Source: Rhodocollybia butyracea (lineage: Eukaryota; Basidiomycota; Agaricomycetes; Agaricales; Omphalotaceae). From it: DNA of 64,000 nucleotides. The stretch covers positions 29,994 to 93,993 of the forward strand of contig JADNRY010000243.1 of NCBI GenBank assembly GCA_015501585.1, written 5' to 3'. Positions 1-10,559 of this stretch are shown here, piece after piece. The position numbers and the translations under genes are program-made. Below the pieces are notes generated by a model. That model worked only from the letters and a program-made list of their open reading frames with translations, did no database searches and was not told the DNA's origin. The first letter of the stretch is position 1. Every line of letters starts with the position of its first letter.

Positions 1-2
1 TA

Positions 3-548
3 CTGAATACGCTAGACTACTGCATCATCTACCGGCACCCTCGTACTAGGAGTATTGAGCCGGGCATGGGACTCAAGCCACGGGGCTTTTCGGACTCTGA
101 CCATGCGGGCTGCAGGGATACGTATCGATCCACATCTGGGTACGTGTTCTTCATGGCAGGCGCACCAGTTACATGGAGTTCAAGGAGACAGGTGACGGTT
201 GCACTCTCCACGACTGAGGCGGAATACATCAGCCTATCAAAAGCAGCCCAGCAGGCTATCTGGTTGTCATTGTTCTTATCTGAGGTTGGATTGAAGCAGG
301 AGGGGCCGATTGAGTTGCAGGGGGATAACTTTGGATCCGTGAGCTTGACAGAAAACGCTACACGCCATGCCCTGGTGAAGCACATAGAGATGAGGCACCA
401 CTACGTGCGGGAGAAGGTGGCAAAAGGTCAGGTTACGGTGGTGAGGATTAGATCCGGGGAGAACGTCGCAGATTTACTTACAAAGGCGCTGAATGGGCCG
501 ACACACGCAAAGCTGGTCTCGATGTTGGGGATAGATCGTACGGAGTAG
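3..548 (+). CDS. Ty1/copia polyprotein, C-terminal RNase H part (5' end outside window)
   Basis: The open frame enters from the left edge and stops at TAG 546-548. It encodes the RNase H end of a Ty1/copia Pol protein. Visible family motifs are FSDSDHAGC near the start, STSGYVFF, the WSSRRQ...VALSTTEAEYISLS block with the catalytic E, LQGDN with a catalytic D, KHIEMRHHYVREKV, and ADLLTKAL near the end. In an intact element this enzyme removes RNA from the RNA/DNA hybrid during reverse transcription in the virus-like particle. The frame is unbroken over about 180 codons, so this copy may be young. A G-rich polypurine tract and an LTR follow at once. The rest of gag-pol lies outside the window. 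Confidence 0.9.
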   Translation: MNTLDYCIIYRHPRTRSIEPGMGLKPRGFSDSDHAGCRDTYRSTSGYVFFMAGAPVTWSSRRQVTVALSTTEAEYISLSKAAQQAIWLSLFLSEVGLKQEGPIELQGDNFGSVSLTENATRHALVKHIEMRHHYVREKVAKGQVTVVRIRSGENVADLLTKALNGPTHAKLVSMLGIDRTE

Positions 549-554
549 GGGGGG

Positions 555-828
555 TGTTGGAGTTACTCCGTACGTACTGGGAGGATATACACAGCTTTGA
601 CATTCCCCATTCCGTACACGAGATGCTTACTAGATACTATACAGCTGGTTATTTACTTCCATGCCAGCACCTCTGACTCCCTCAGTTGTTTTTACTATCA
701 ACTGAGGTGAGATCGATTCTACTTACACATACATTCTTTTGCTAACATAGTTACATAGATTGATTTACCTTAACAGGTACCTAATACAGTTGTTTTACTA
801 TCAACTGAGATTGATTTACCTTAACATT
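555..828 (+). repeat. 3' LTR of the copia element (right end uncertain)
   Basis: The LTR begins TGTTGGAG at 555, directly after a purine tract (GGAGTAGGGGGGG) that overlaps the pol stop codon, which is the normal copia arrangement. It contains a CTCCCTCAG...CTGAGGTGAG hairpin near 678-705 and a second CAG...CTGAG hairpin near 788-809. A direct repeat, GATTGATTTACCTTAACA, occurs twice. Possible ends are the TAACA words near 745, 776 and 828; I chose the last because both repeats then lie inside. A target duplication cannot be tested because the 5' LTR is outside the window. Confidence 0.6.
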
Positions 829-1628
829 ATCTAGCCCAAAATCCCGATGCGCATCCATTGCAGCTACCTTTACCTCGGGACTAGTAGCAGATGACAGTGT
901 CCTGCCAGCTCAGTCGGAGACGTGTCATGGAGATAGAGATAGTACTGCAACTAACGGATCCAATTGTCGGCAGGAAACAGTCACCTTGTAGGGTGGTGCT
1001 AGTACCTAGGTATCCATTAACATGTGTGCATCTGTCTGTGTTGAGAGATCTCGCCTATGATTTGAGTCGTTATAAGCTAGAGTACTGAAAGTCGTGGGAG
1101 TCAATACACTATAAGCCAGCTGGTTCCCATATCTAGGTGTGTTAATACCTGAGCTATAGCTTGTGGTAGGCTATGGGACTGGCAAGTTACTCAAGAACCG
1201 TGGCGCAGAATTTTGGGTCGTTTTGGGTGTCTGGCCCAAAATGGGACTTTGAACGAACAGACATGAAGGCTTATTGAGATGTACAGGGGCTCCATTAGCA
1301 TGGAAGTTTGTAGCCTGCTGCTGAGCAACTGGAGACTCGGTGGACGAAAGGTAGGCTAACAACTATACGCAGCAGAATGAGTAGACTCTGAGTGCTGAGG
1401 GACCAAGTAGTCTGGGTGAAAGCAGGCCTGAGGATGCTAAATTTGATCATGAAAGCCGTGGCAAGGTCGACTGCCAATGAGAGTTATTTTTGTCTGCAAG
1501 CTGGTGAGAGAAAAAGTTGACATTTTTTTTGAAGACAGTGAGCCACGGAGGATGGTACACGAGGTATTATGGGCAGGCCTTCTCACGTGCAGGTTTCATC
1601 TCTCTTCCCCGCTGTTAGTAGTGTAGCA
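829..1628. other. Spacer without recognised gene
   Basis: There are short open frames on both strands, but none has splice-compatible neighbours or a known motif. A GGGTCGTTTTGGGTGTCTGG-like stretch and a run of T at 1524-1531 are the only local oddities. The stretch just before 1629 may hold the promoter of the next gene; I see no clear TATA box. Confidence 0.4.
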
Positions 1629-2852
1629 ATGGCTGGTACGTTTTCAGCTTCTCTTCTTACCTTTTGCTCATATTCTTTACTAGTAATCGATTCAGACAAA
1701 GAAAAAATTCCGCCTCCATCACCGCGAACCTCCCACGCTCTTGCTTATGCCAAAAGAGAGCTCCAAATGGCGTTGTTCAGTAAAGATGCAGAAGGTATGA
1801 TTATCTATCACTTACATCGATTCTACTGATTTCAAGGCAGATTTATTGGCGGTCAACGCCGAGCTTAAAGCAGTTGAAGATTTGTACGCCACCACCACTG
1901 AGAGCTTTGAAAGTCAGCTGGCGTTGACCCAAGAGAATCTAAGTAAGTGAAAAACTGTCTTCAGTTGACCAGTTAACAACCGTGCCATTAGGCAAACTGT
2001 CGACGACTCCTATAGGCTCCCCTCCCTCACGAAAGGTCAAAACTTGCAAACCAACGGTTTATCCACCCCCATTGTCTTCTGTTATCCTGAAGGCAACCGC
2101 GGCAAAGTCCGTTGACTCTCCTAAGTTGGACCGTTCAAGCCCAGTTGATACAGATTCTCGCTCCACTCCTTCTAAACCAGCGACTCGGCGCAAAGCTGTA
2201 CCCGAAATTCTTGCCTCCGGTGATACAACTAGTGTCGCCTCCAGCACTGCTTCTACCCCGAATTCCTTTACTTATGTCCCTGGGGGCATCTATCAAGCTT
2301 TTGGGGCGGGGAATAATAAAACATTCTGACTCATTGATGATTTTCAGGCGCCTGTGATTCAACCTGCGAATGTTATGTCAATGGATGGAGATAAACTCTA
2401 TGTAGTCTACTGGGGTCACAATGATATGGACTTGATTACTTCCAACTGGCATGGAATAGCTGGCGCTAAAAATGCTATGCATGGTTTGACCAATGCCATC
2501 CACCGGCGTTTTCTTGGACCAAAATTGGGAGCAGCTGCATACGAGGAATGTCGTACAACAGGCATTCTTGCCGCGCTGAAGGACAAGATGGCAAACGAGC
2601 ATTTTATTGTGGTCAAGGGTGAGAACCCTGGCGTTTACGTTCGCCAGTAAGCAACCGTTTCTTGTTTGTCTTATTCTATTACATTCTGAGTTTGTTGGCA
2701 GAACGGTTGTAAGCAAAGGTCTGAAGTGGCATGGCGGTGAAATCATCCGTCTTATTGGGAACGCGAAAGATGCCCAGGATCTCTTCAAGCATCTGGAGAG
2801 GGAGTGCATGACCGTTTCACTTCCGCAGGATCTTCATTGGGGAATCGCTTGA
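1629..2852 (+). CDS. Six-exon gene, unknown protein with RNase H1 N-terminal (viroplasmin-like) fold at the C-terminus
   Basis: Exons fit as 1629-1635, 1684-1794, 1841-1942, 1992-about 2274, about 2348-2646 and 2702-2852, with GT...AG introns of 46-55 bases that keep the frame. The start ATG at 1629 was chosen because its 7-base exon splices in phase to VIDSDKEK. The protein has a charged helical N-terminal part (AELKAVEDLYATTTESFESQ), a Ser/Thr/Pro-rich middle (SSPVDTDSRSTPSKPATRRK), and two globular blocks. The last block, FIVVKGENPGVYVRQ...SKGLKWHGGE, resembles the small RNA/DNA-hybrid-binding domain at the N-terminus of RNase H1 and of caulimovirus viroplasmin. The fourth intron has no good GT donor and an in-frame TGA lies at 2327-2329, so that intron may use a poor donor or the gene may be decaying. 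Function unknown. Confidence 0.55.
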
Positions 2853-3859
2853 GATCTAAATACCTCATTCTGCATGTATTTACAAACAACAAAATTTTGT
2901 ACCAGTCTATGCATAAATTGATATGCTCACTTGCTTGTTCTGACTGCGAACGTTCATTAGTTCAACATAGAATCCGTTTACAGTGACCTTGGAGTCCTTG
3001 AGCCAAAACATCAATTATGCCTTGCGGCTTTTGTCACGCCCAATATTGAGCTGAACTAGGTGTTTGAGAACTTCTTTAAGATACTTTAGAACATTTTTAT
3101 ATACTCACAATATATCCAAACAGAGGGCAGGACGTTACACAAAAAGATTGAGAAAATGGTATTATTTCCCACGTTTTGGAGTCCTTGAGCCACGCCAAAT
3201 GTGGCGCATCAAGGTATATGGCTGAATCAATTTTGCTTAACCAAAGCACAAGGGGCTCCCTTGCTCATAGTAAGTATCTCAATATCAACTGTTAGTGAAT
3301 ATTCAAATTTTCAGCAACTTTATTTTTCCCCAAAGCCTCAGAATCATGTTCCAGATGAGAAATATATGTTTTTGTCCAAAAATATGCAGAAAAACATCAA
3401 AGTGTTATCCACATCTCTGCAACAATGTGAGATATCACCTTATAAATTTTTGAGAAAATGTATCATATGTATACATTGGTTTTTAGATACTTAGTTCACC
3501 CAGAAGAGTCCAATGGAAAATTTTTTACGGTTAGTGTCTCAAGGACTCCAAGAACACTGTATTTGAGTTCAAAAATCAAGCCTGGGCTCATTGATGCACT
3601 TGCCTGCACCTTCTTCAATGTAATCACTATGGCAATGATAAGGACAATACCAGTTGGCCTCTTTGTCTCTGGTCTTCTCGACAAATGCTGCAATGCGTTC
3701 ATTCTGGCCCGTTCAGACAATTATGTTACGGTTTCTATAAGAAACGGTGCTTGAGAGGGACAGATCAAAATGATCATCGTGGTTGAATAAGCTGCAGTGG
3801 CTCCGGCCCGGAACCCTCGCTAAAACCAAACAGGGGTGCTTCATTGGTTTCTAACTTAC
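2853..3859. other. AT-rich spacer with three copies of a 15-base motif and a gene scrap
   Basis: The motif TTGGAGTCCTTGAG occurs at about 2989-3002 and 3176-3189 on the plus strand and as its reverse complement at 3538-3552. The outer pair could be the ends of a roughly 560-base inverted-repeat element, but I found no target duplication. On the minus strand near 3720-3600 a short stretch reads like coding sequence (ERIAAFVEKTRDKEANWYC, then CPYHCHSDY); it is too short to name. No complete gene is seen. Confidence 0.35.
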
Positions 3860-4402
3860 TGTTGAAACTAGATTACTGCTTATGAGTTGTATCTAATCAG
3901 TAATGTGAGTCGACTAGACACACTTGCTATACGATCGATGAACTGTCAATATATGCTATGTTGAAACTCACCCTCAAACAATAGACACAGCCTCTATGCA
4001 GGTTCATATAGATGTAGTCAATTATGCCATTCACTATTAGTCTTATGATACATAGCTTGTATGTTGCCTTGCAGTACCTATGAACATTACCTATAGAATT
4101 ACCATATGGACTCCATCTTCTAGGGTACATTATGCACATGTATATGCACTATGTTTAGCAGTACGACTCAAGTAGACTCATACATTGTTATAGGGTTTAT
4201 TATATTCTGTAGTATAAATACTGTAGATATTTTCCTGTAACAATAACCAAGAATCCTACTATTTGTCCGGACACTTGTTCTGCTCTCAACAAGCACTCTT
4301 CTATCTCCTGTAACACCCTTACACTCTCAGGTGAGTATGCTGTTGACCTTGTGTTGACTGACTGCTGTTTCGACAAGTTATGGGCCCCGGATTGCTTCAA
4401 CA
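3860..4402 (-). repeat. LTR-like sequence, 543 bases, probably a solo copia-type LTR read on the minus strand
   Basis: The ends are TGTTGAA...TTCAACA, the inverted terminal form of copia-type LTRs. Read on the minus strand it starts TGTTGAAGCAATCCGG and contains a TATTTATA/TATAATAAA-like promoter and polyadenylation region about 210-240 bases in. The flanking five bases differ (CTTAC left, CATGT right), so no target duplication survives, and no RNase H frame lies next to it. Either a decayed solo LTR or an LTR of a truncated element. Confidence 0.5.
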
Positions 4403-4747
4403 CATGTTGTGCCCTCCATTGTGCTTACTGCACTTGGTTAGACAGTGTTCAATGAAGGTCCAACACTCATTCCTGGAGTGTACAAAGTTTGCGTGTTGTG
4501 CATAGCTGGTCATGGTACATGGTAACGTTCATGGATCGCATTTCCCTCCATTCCTGCATTGTTCAAAAATATACATGACTTTGCACACTGACACACACAT
4601 GTATTTACATAGGCACCTGATGATCGAACAAACTGTTTAAGGGCTTTGCTGTGATGGCATTCCCTTTAGGGTTTTATTCCCTGCCAGGTAGACTTGGGGT
4701 CACCGCTATATGTGCATCTGCTGGCAAACTGCAAACAATCATTGGGT
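4403..4747. other. Spacer without recognised gene
   Basis: A purine-rich word (ATGGAGGG, minus strand) lies just upstream of the LTR-like sequence and could be a remnant of a polypurine tract. Nothing else is recognised. Confidence 0.3.
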
Positions 4748-6827
4748 TCAATGCGTGTGACGGCTCTGACCATCACTTCTAATTTGGCATACTCCGGAAC
4801 AATCCCCTCGTTTGTGAGTTGCCTGATAATATTGAAGGGTAATCCCTCAATGAACCGTTTCCGCATTGTTGCATCATCCGGTGTTTGGAGCATCCGTGAT
4901 GCCCATCGTGTAAGTGAGGAATAATAATCCCTCACACCCGTATTGGGTGAATACTCAATAAGGTCAAACTGCTGTGCAGCTTGATGAATGGTCGTTGCTT
5001 GGATGCAATGATGGCGCCTTCAAATGTCCACTTAAGGACAGTGCGGTGTATACCAGCGACTTTGTCGTTATACCAGTCAAGGGCTTTGCCCTGTAGAAAC
5101 ATGCCAAGCACGGCAGTCCGTGTAGCATTGTAATCGTCACCGCACATGCGGTTGACTACCATCCATTGGAGAAGTGACATTAGCCACTGCTCAAAGACAT
5201 CGACATTCGGAGATCCATCATAGACCTCCGGAGATGGAACTTTAAGAGCTTTACGGCTCTCAATGGGAGGGATAGGATTCCCTACCTTATCTCGAATTTG
5301 TTTACGGTACACTTTGTGTACCTTGTGTTTCCATCGGGAACGACGTTCATCGTCACCTGTTGTTTCTCGCATCTTAGATGCAAGTGAACGCAGTATTTTA
5401 CGGTGCTCATTAGGAGTAATTTTACCCTTACGGGTAGCAAATTTGTCTAGCCAAGAGGCATTAGACGATGAGTCAGTATTTGACTCAGTGTCACTTGGGT
5501 CCGATGATTCATCTGACCATGGGATGCGTTTGCGGCCTTTGGATTTAGCACTCTTGTGCTTCCTCCCCCCTTCACGGGATTTTTTGCTAGGCGCTTTTGC
5601 TCCAGCATTATTGCTTGGTCCTGGAAAGGACTCAGCGGGTGGAATGTAAAATCGATCCCAGATTTCTCTGGGAGTAGTCAATTTGTCAACGGGTATTCCA
5701 TCGACATTATATCCCACCATTTGGTCGGGAAGCCCAGATGGCGCAAATCCGAAATCTCAGAGACTGGCATTATGTTGGCGTTGAATCACTATGCAACTCA
5801 CCCAATCTTTAGCTACTCCCAACGGAAGCGGCTGTGGTTGCAACTCGGCCGATACCGTTGGTACTGGCATTGAACTTGGCTCTGGCACATTGCTGGGTGG
5901 CAATTTGGGCAGTCTTACGGTAGTGTGTACTACCGGAGGGGCAACACTTTGTGTCACCGGGGTGATGGATATGGTAGTAGGAACTACCGAAAGGGTACCG
6001 TGTTCCGGTCCCATACTGGAATGATTTCCAGTAGTGTTTGGTACAACTACTGGAGGTGTAATAATATTGGGTACCATTGGCGCCCTTGCAGTAGGGAAGT
6101 ACATTGTACTTTCCTGTGGTGGTATTGCTACTACCTGATTGAAGTTACAAGGTAACTTCAGTTCACTTTTAATGTTCACTGCACTTTGTGGTGAGCAAGA
6201 TTTGGTCACCGGTAATGGCCTGGGACCTCGCAGTGTCAGAGACGCTGCCTCTGCATTGGGACTCTGTCTCATGCGGGATGTGTAGATGGGTGTCGGTATA
6301 GTTACTGACACTGGTGCGTATTCCTGTCGGAATACAGGAACATGATGGGGTGACTTGGTTATCCCTTGTGAATACTGTTTGTCCAACAGTGATTGTTGGA
6401 CTGACGGTGCCTTGGGCACAGTCTCATGCCATTGGCGTACCAAGTTATTTGCCTCGGTAGGAACAGATGGTGCTGCATTGTGCAATACTGGTGGTGTGAC
6501 GGCAGGCCGTCTTGGTGTGGGTGCAGCAATAGTGATTCTATTGCTGTTTCTTGATGAAGAAAGATCTTCTTCATCAGATCGGATGCTAGATCTCAGTTAT
6601 ATTGAGAATACAATTGAGTACTTGTGTACTCTTGTCAAGTGATGCCGCTACATCTCGTAGCGCAGAAGAAATCTCACTTAAACCCTCTCGGGTTGGCTGT
6701 TTCTTACAAATAGTCATAGACTGTTCATTAGGTGGACTTTTGTCCTGCCTGTAGTGCCGTCCTTCAGACGCATGCACAGAATGGGTTGCTGATGCGACTG
6801 AATAGATTGATTGTGGTGACATGTAAC
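4748..6827 (-). pseudogene. gag fragment of the gag-only LTR element family, without LTRs
   Basis: This is a minus-strand copy of the gag region found complete at 21978-24453. Shared blocks include PQSIYSVASATHSV, KSPPNEQ, GLSEISSALRDVAASLDKST, VPSPEVYDGSP, the Retrotrans_gag-like stretch FLQGKALDWYNDKVAGIHRT, and MRKRFIEGLPFNIIRQL. The frame is broken several times (near 6575-6485, 5757-5720 and 4990); near 4999 a 13-base stretch present in the other copy (GTGTCTTTGATCG) is missing. Similarity to the complete copy stops near 6827 on one side and 4748 on the other, and neither flank is the 253-base LTR of the family. It is a displaced fragment or a relative with different flanks. Confidence 0.75.
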
Positions 6828-6912
6828 CCAAAGATTTCTGTTCTACTTTACAGGCTGTTTGTATATCTGCACAGCGTGCGGAGGTATATTTGTTTACTTA
6901 TATACTTTGTTA

Positions 6913-7480
6913 TTTTGTAGTGACTCCCTCAGAGTGTTTCCTTATCTCTGAGGTGAGTTTACTTAGTTTACTTATACTTTCTTATACTAACGATGTCCAT
7001 AGCTTAAGCTTACTTGTACTTCGCATCAGGAAAAGCCGTTTTTGCCTAGGTGACTCCAGAGTGGCCTAAAGCAAACTAGGTGACCTATGAATCCTATGGC
7101 ATCCTAGGAATTTGGGCTCGTCCCTTGCCAGTCAAGGCTCTTGAGGATTCCCTAGGGTATCCTAGGCAAACCCAGGGCAAGCCTAGGTTTGCCCAGGTTT
7201 GCCCAGGTGTTCCCCAGGTGTTCCCCAGGAGCACCTGGGCAAACCTGGGCAAACCTAGGCTTGCCTAGGGAATCCTCAAGAGCCTTGACTGGCAAGGGAC
7301 GAGCCCAAATTCCTAGGATGCCATAGGATTCATAGGTCACCTAGTTTGCTTTAGGCCACTCTGGGGTCACCTAGGCAAAAACGGCTTTTCCTGATGCGTT
7401 AGGTATATCAATTCACTATAGAGTGTTTCCTTATCTCTGAGCTTAAGCTTACTTGTACTTCATTAGCTCTTACACTTGCA
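6913..7480 (+). repeat. Diverged relative of the 555-828 copia LTR, split by a foldback element
   Basis: The order of short hairpin motifs matches the first LTR: TGACTCCCTCAG...CTGAGGTGAGTTTACTTA at 6921-6965, a CTTATACTAAC word, then after the foldback element a second GAGTGTTTCCTTATCTCTGAG at about 7422-7442 followed by CTTAAGCTTACTTGTACTT, which also occurs before the insertion. The sequence is far enough diverged that the outer ends cannot be fixed. Confidence 0.4.
7022..7398. mobile_element. 377-base foldback MITE, almost perfect palindrome
   Basis: The sequence starts CGCATCAGGAAAAGCCG and ends with its reverse complement CGGCTTTTCCTGATGCG, and pairing continues almost to the centre through blocks such as GGTGACCTATGAATCC and CCAGTCAAGGCTCTTGAGG. 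The centre holds short direct repeats, GGTTTGCCCA and GGTGTTCCCCA, that are mirrored on the other arm. Short relatives with CATCAGGAAAA ends occur at 25174-25230 and, as one end only, near 12345-12357. No clear target duplication; TT on both sides is the only match. It has no coding capacity and would depend on a transposase elsewhere. Confidence 0.75.
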
Positions 7481-7603
7481 ATTCCTCATGGGTCAACCTT
7501 TGAGTAATCAGAACTGCGTATGTCCGAAGGAACAACCGGCAACCATGGAACATGCCTGAGATAGGTAGGTAAAAGAACCTATCCCATTGCCTGTACCATC
7601 ATT

Positions 7604-7690
7604 GCCCAGATGGCTGAGTGGTTAGGCAGTTCATGGCAGTTCATGCAAATGGGTTGTGGACTGAGGCGGGTTTGACTCCCAGTTTGGGTG
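7604..7690 (+). tRNA. tRNA-like sequence, probably a tRNA pseudogene or SINE head
   Basis: Both internal polymerase III boxes are present: TGGCTGAGTGGTTAGGC (A box) and GGTTTGACTCC (B box). GCCCAGA at the 5' end pairs with TTTGGGT at the 3' end over seven positions including G-T pairs, and a GCT/GGC D stem is possible. GTTCA/TGGAC can form the anticodon stem, but the loop between is 23 bases with a duplicated GGCAGTTCAT and no proper U33. The T stem pairs at only three of five positions. A T6 run near 7721 could end transcription. Amino acid identity cannot be assigned. Confidence 0.4.
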
Positions 7691-8100
7691 CTGCGGCTGT
7701 TATCAGGATCTACTCTTAACTTTTTTCTACTGTTTTGCTGCTCACTTCTGGCATGACATTAAGTTACAGCTGGAATGTATTGTATATGTTCTGTGAAGCT
7801 GGGGAACACAACCAGCTGGGCGGTATCTGGGCACGTAAGTCTTCTCACAGCGATGTCAAGTTCAAGTTCACTACTTAGGTGTCAATAATACATCTGGACT
7901 CCAGATCCACAGTCTAATGTACCGTTCCTTTCCAACTGTTCAATGGAAAACTGGCTATCCTAGTCATGAAGAAATCATTGATAATATAACCTCAATCTCT
8001 TTACATATTCTGAACTTTTGTTCTGGTATGTTTTCGGTGTGGTCGTCAATCCGTTCAGATGGAAGTGGGGGCTCTTTGTCTTTTTCGGACTAAGTAACAT

Positions 8101-9150
8101 GCACTGGCAGGAGAAGACATAGCTGGCCGTTTTCAGCAGACCAAAGTTCTTGGACTCAAACTTGTCCACTTCTGTCTAGTGCTTGACATTGTCGGAGAGC
8201 CACTCACGAAGTGTATATCAACACATCAGTTTGTGCAGATTATTTCTGATGCACTCCAAGGTACAGTGAATCACCCCCTATCTTAGAACATATGTGTTAA
8301 AGAATGACTATAGCTCATTACAAGGCATACCACAAAGTGGGTGTGCTCCACAGAGATATTTCCTTCAGGAACATCATCTTCTTCAAAGGTCGCAGCTACC
8401 TTATTGACTGGGAATGTTCAATAAAAGTCACTGGGATACCCCCGGCAGCAAGAACAACAGAAAGAACTGTGAGTTACCCTTCTTCTCCCTCTGTTTGAAG
8501 ATCCTCAATATCCTGTCAGGGCACATGGCAATTCATGTCCATTAAACTTTTAGAGGACCCAGATTCCCCCCACCAAGTTTGTGATGACCTCAAGTTGTTC
8601 TTTTATGTCATGTTGTTCATGGCCAACTGCTATGCATCCACTCCCTTGACTTTGATTCACATGCAAGCCTTCTGAAACAATAAGTTCTTGTGGACTGGGG
8701 CTCTCAATGCCTTCAGCAAAGGAGCTAGCGGCAAGATAGACACCATTGGCCCCAGATGCATTCTTTGGGGCTGGAGCACACTGCATTTACAGAAGCTCAT
8801 AAATGAGATAGTCATTGCTGTTTGTGTCCTATATTTTGCCCACGCAAGACTTAAACATCATGTTCAGTCCCAAGCTCCTCACTGCCAAGCAAAATTTGGA
8901 AAGCCATGAATATATGATTACTTGCTTTAGCAATGCTTTGAGGGATGAGTCATGGAGGGCAACTTCTCCTGACTGGGCTGAGCAGGAGATGGCTATCCAG
9001 TTTCAGAATACCAAGGTTATATGCAAGAAGTTGAAGATCAGTGCAGAATATGAGCATTTTGTTACCACCAGAACAGAGTACTATGACATTGACTCCAAGG
9101 AAGCTAGTGGTCATGCTGCACTCAAGGGTGCTTGCTCCTGCCTTTGGTGA
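8101..9150 (+). pseudogene. FunK1-type fungal protein kinase, fragment with decayed introns
   Basis: FunK1 kinases are large protein kinase families of mushroom-forming fungi. Here 8101-8260 encodes LKLVHFCLVLDIVGEPLTK, and 8304-8468 encodes the catalytic loop LHRDISFRNIIF (HRD...N) and LIDWECS, the position of the usual DFG aspartate. A GT...AG intron at 8469-8519 joins RTTERT in phase to GTWQFMSIKLLEDP, the next conserved FunK1 block, followed by VCDDLKLFFYVML. Pieces of the C-terminal lobe follow at 8688-9150 (WTGALNAFSKGASGKID, then NLESHEYMITCFSNALRDE). The join between the first two exons does not keep the frame, a stop follows at about 8672, and the N-terminal lobe is absent. I read it as a pseudogene. 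Confidence 0.75.
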
Positions 9151-9815
9151 AGCCCAGATCCCTGGGGATACTGTATAATTTTGACTGTAGGTTCACGTAA
9201 CACGTAACAGCCAAAAAAATCCCAAGCCGCCGGTAATTTTCTTTTGATTATTCCAATTTTTTTCGATTTAATTTTGACCCAAATTTTCCAAATTGATGAA
9301 CTTACGGTCATAATTATACAGTAATAATGATTTGGGTGGATGAAGAAGGATAGTGGGGAATGATCAGTGGTGTTGATGCTTACTGTGACTTCAGCCTCCC
9401 ACTTTATCATTCTGGAGATTATCTACATCTCCTATCACTTGCACTTCTCTTTTGCCTTCATTTTTGGAACTCCTTCATTTCAATTGTTTGTGTTTTCTGT
9501 TCAATAAATTGGAGAGACAACAGTTATATTGTCTAGTTCTACTTTTTCTCTGATATTTTGAGTTCATGTCCTAGTACTATATATTCCACAGCTTAAACAA
9601 AGGACTCAGATGATACTATCCAGACCATTGTGAGATATCCATGTTGGAAGATGACCTCTCGATTTATGATTCATGTTCATTTTCCAGCAAAATTCCGGCA
9701 ATAATTAACATCACGCCGCTAGATGACTCATTTTAAGCAATGTCTGTATCTACCAAAAGGTGAGTTCTCAGAGTTTCCTCCTCAGTACTCAAACCTGAAA
9801 GCAAATAGAACAATA
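9151..9815. other. Spacer without recognised gene
   Basis: AT-rich sequence with short unrelated open frames on both strands. No motif recognised. Confidence 0.3.
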
Positions 9816-10388
9816 AGGGTAGTCAAAAAGTCAATTCAGGGTCAATTCAGATGGTCAATTCAGTAGTCAATTTAAAATCAATAATTGATGGTTGATTCAC
9901 TCAATTCTGGTGAATCGCCGTCCCGGCTCTGGAGGCAGGACAGCCTCAGAATCGACTGTCAATTCACATACTATAGTAACCAACTATACTCTTTATATTG
10001 CTTGAAACAAATTACCAAAATAAATCCTTGTTTTTCTTTGAGCTATCTGATATTGAATCACACTCAAAACATGAAGGAATCTTGGAACCAGGTAGCTCAA
10101 GTGACTGCAGCAACTTGTTGCATATGGGAGCTCATGAGTGCCCTAATTTTAGTAGCTCATGTTCAATCTGTGGCATGTATAATAGCTTCTTCACTGATAG
10201 TTAACTATTGGTTAACTAAGGAGTAGGGTATTGCGGGAATCATGAATTGAGTAAAAATTGAGTTTGTAACATCCAAGGAATAGAAGGGTGGTCAAATTGA
10301 TCCATTGATTCTAGTCACGGTTCACCAGCTGGATCAACATCTGAATTGACCCAATGAATTGACCTTGAATCGACTTTTTGACTACCCT
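9816..10388. mobile_element. 573-base MITE with Tc1/mariner-type TA target duplication
   Basis: The ends are AGGGTAGTCAAAAAGTC and its reverse complement, with the inverted repeat running on imperfectly for about 35 bases (GTCAATTCA words on the left, TGAATTGAC on the right). TA stands directly outside each end (9814-9815 and 10389-10390). The interior has no transposase. A short frame in it has a Cys/His pattern (CSNLLHMGAHECPNF) that may be a captured scrap. The element sits between the FunK1 fragment and the Ulp1-like gene. Confidence 0.75.
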
Positions 10389-10559
10389 TAATGTATCAAG
10401 ATTTGCCTTCATTTTCCTGACTTGCAAAATCTCACAAAAATTGTCTGCCTGCCAACTTCAAACTGTTTGGACCCAGTCAAAGTTTTACACTACCAGTTGT
10501 TTGAGATATAGTCAATACCATAAAAGACTGCAAGATTTTTTTACCATCTCTCTCCCTTC

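Noticed and set aside
7080..7340. Two mirror-image open frames of 62 codons
   Set aside because: They are the two strands of the 377-base palindrome and have no independent support.
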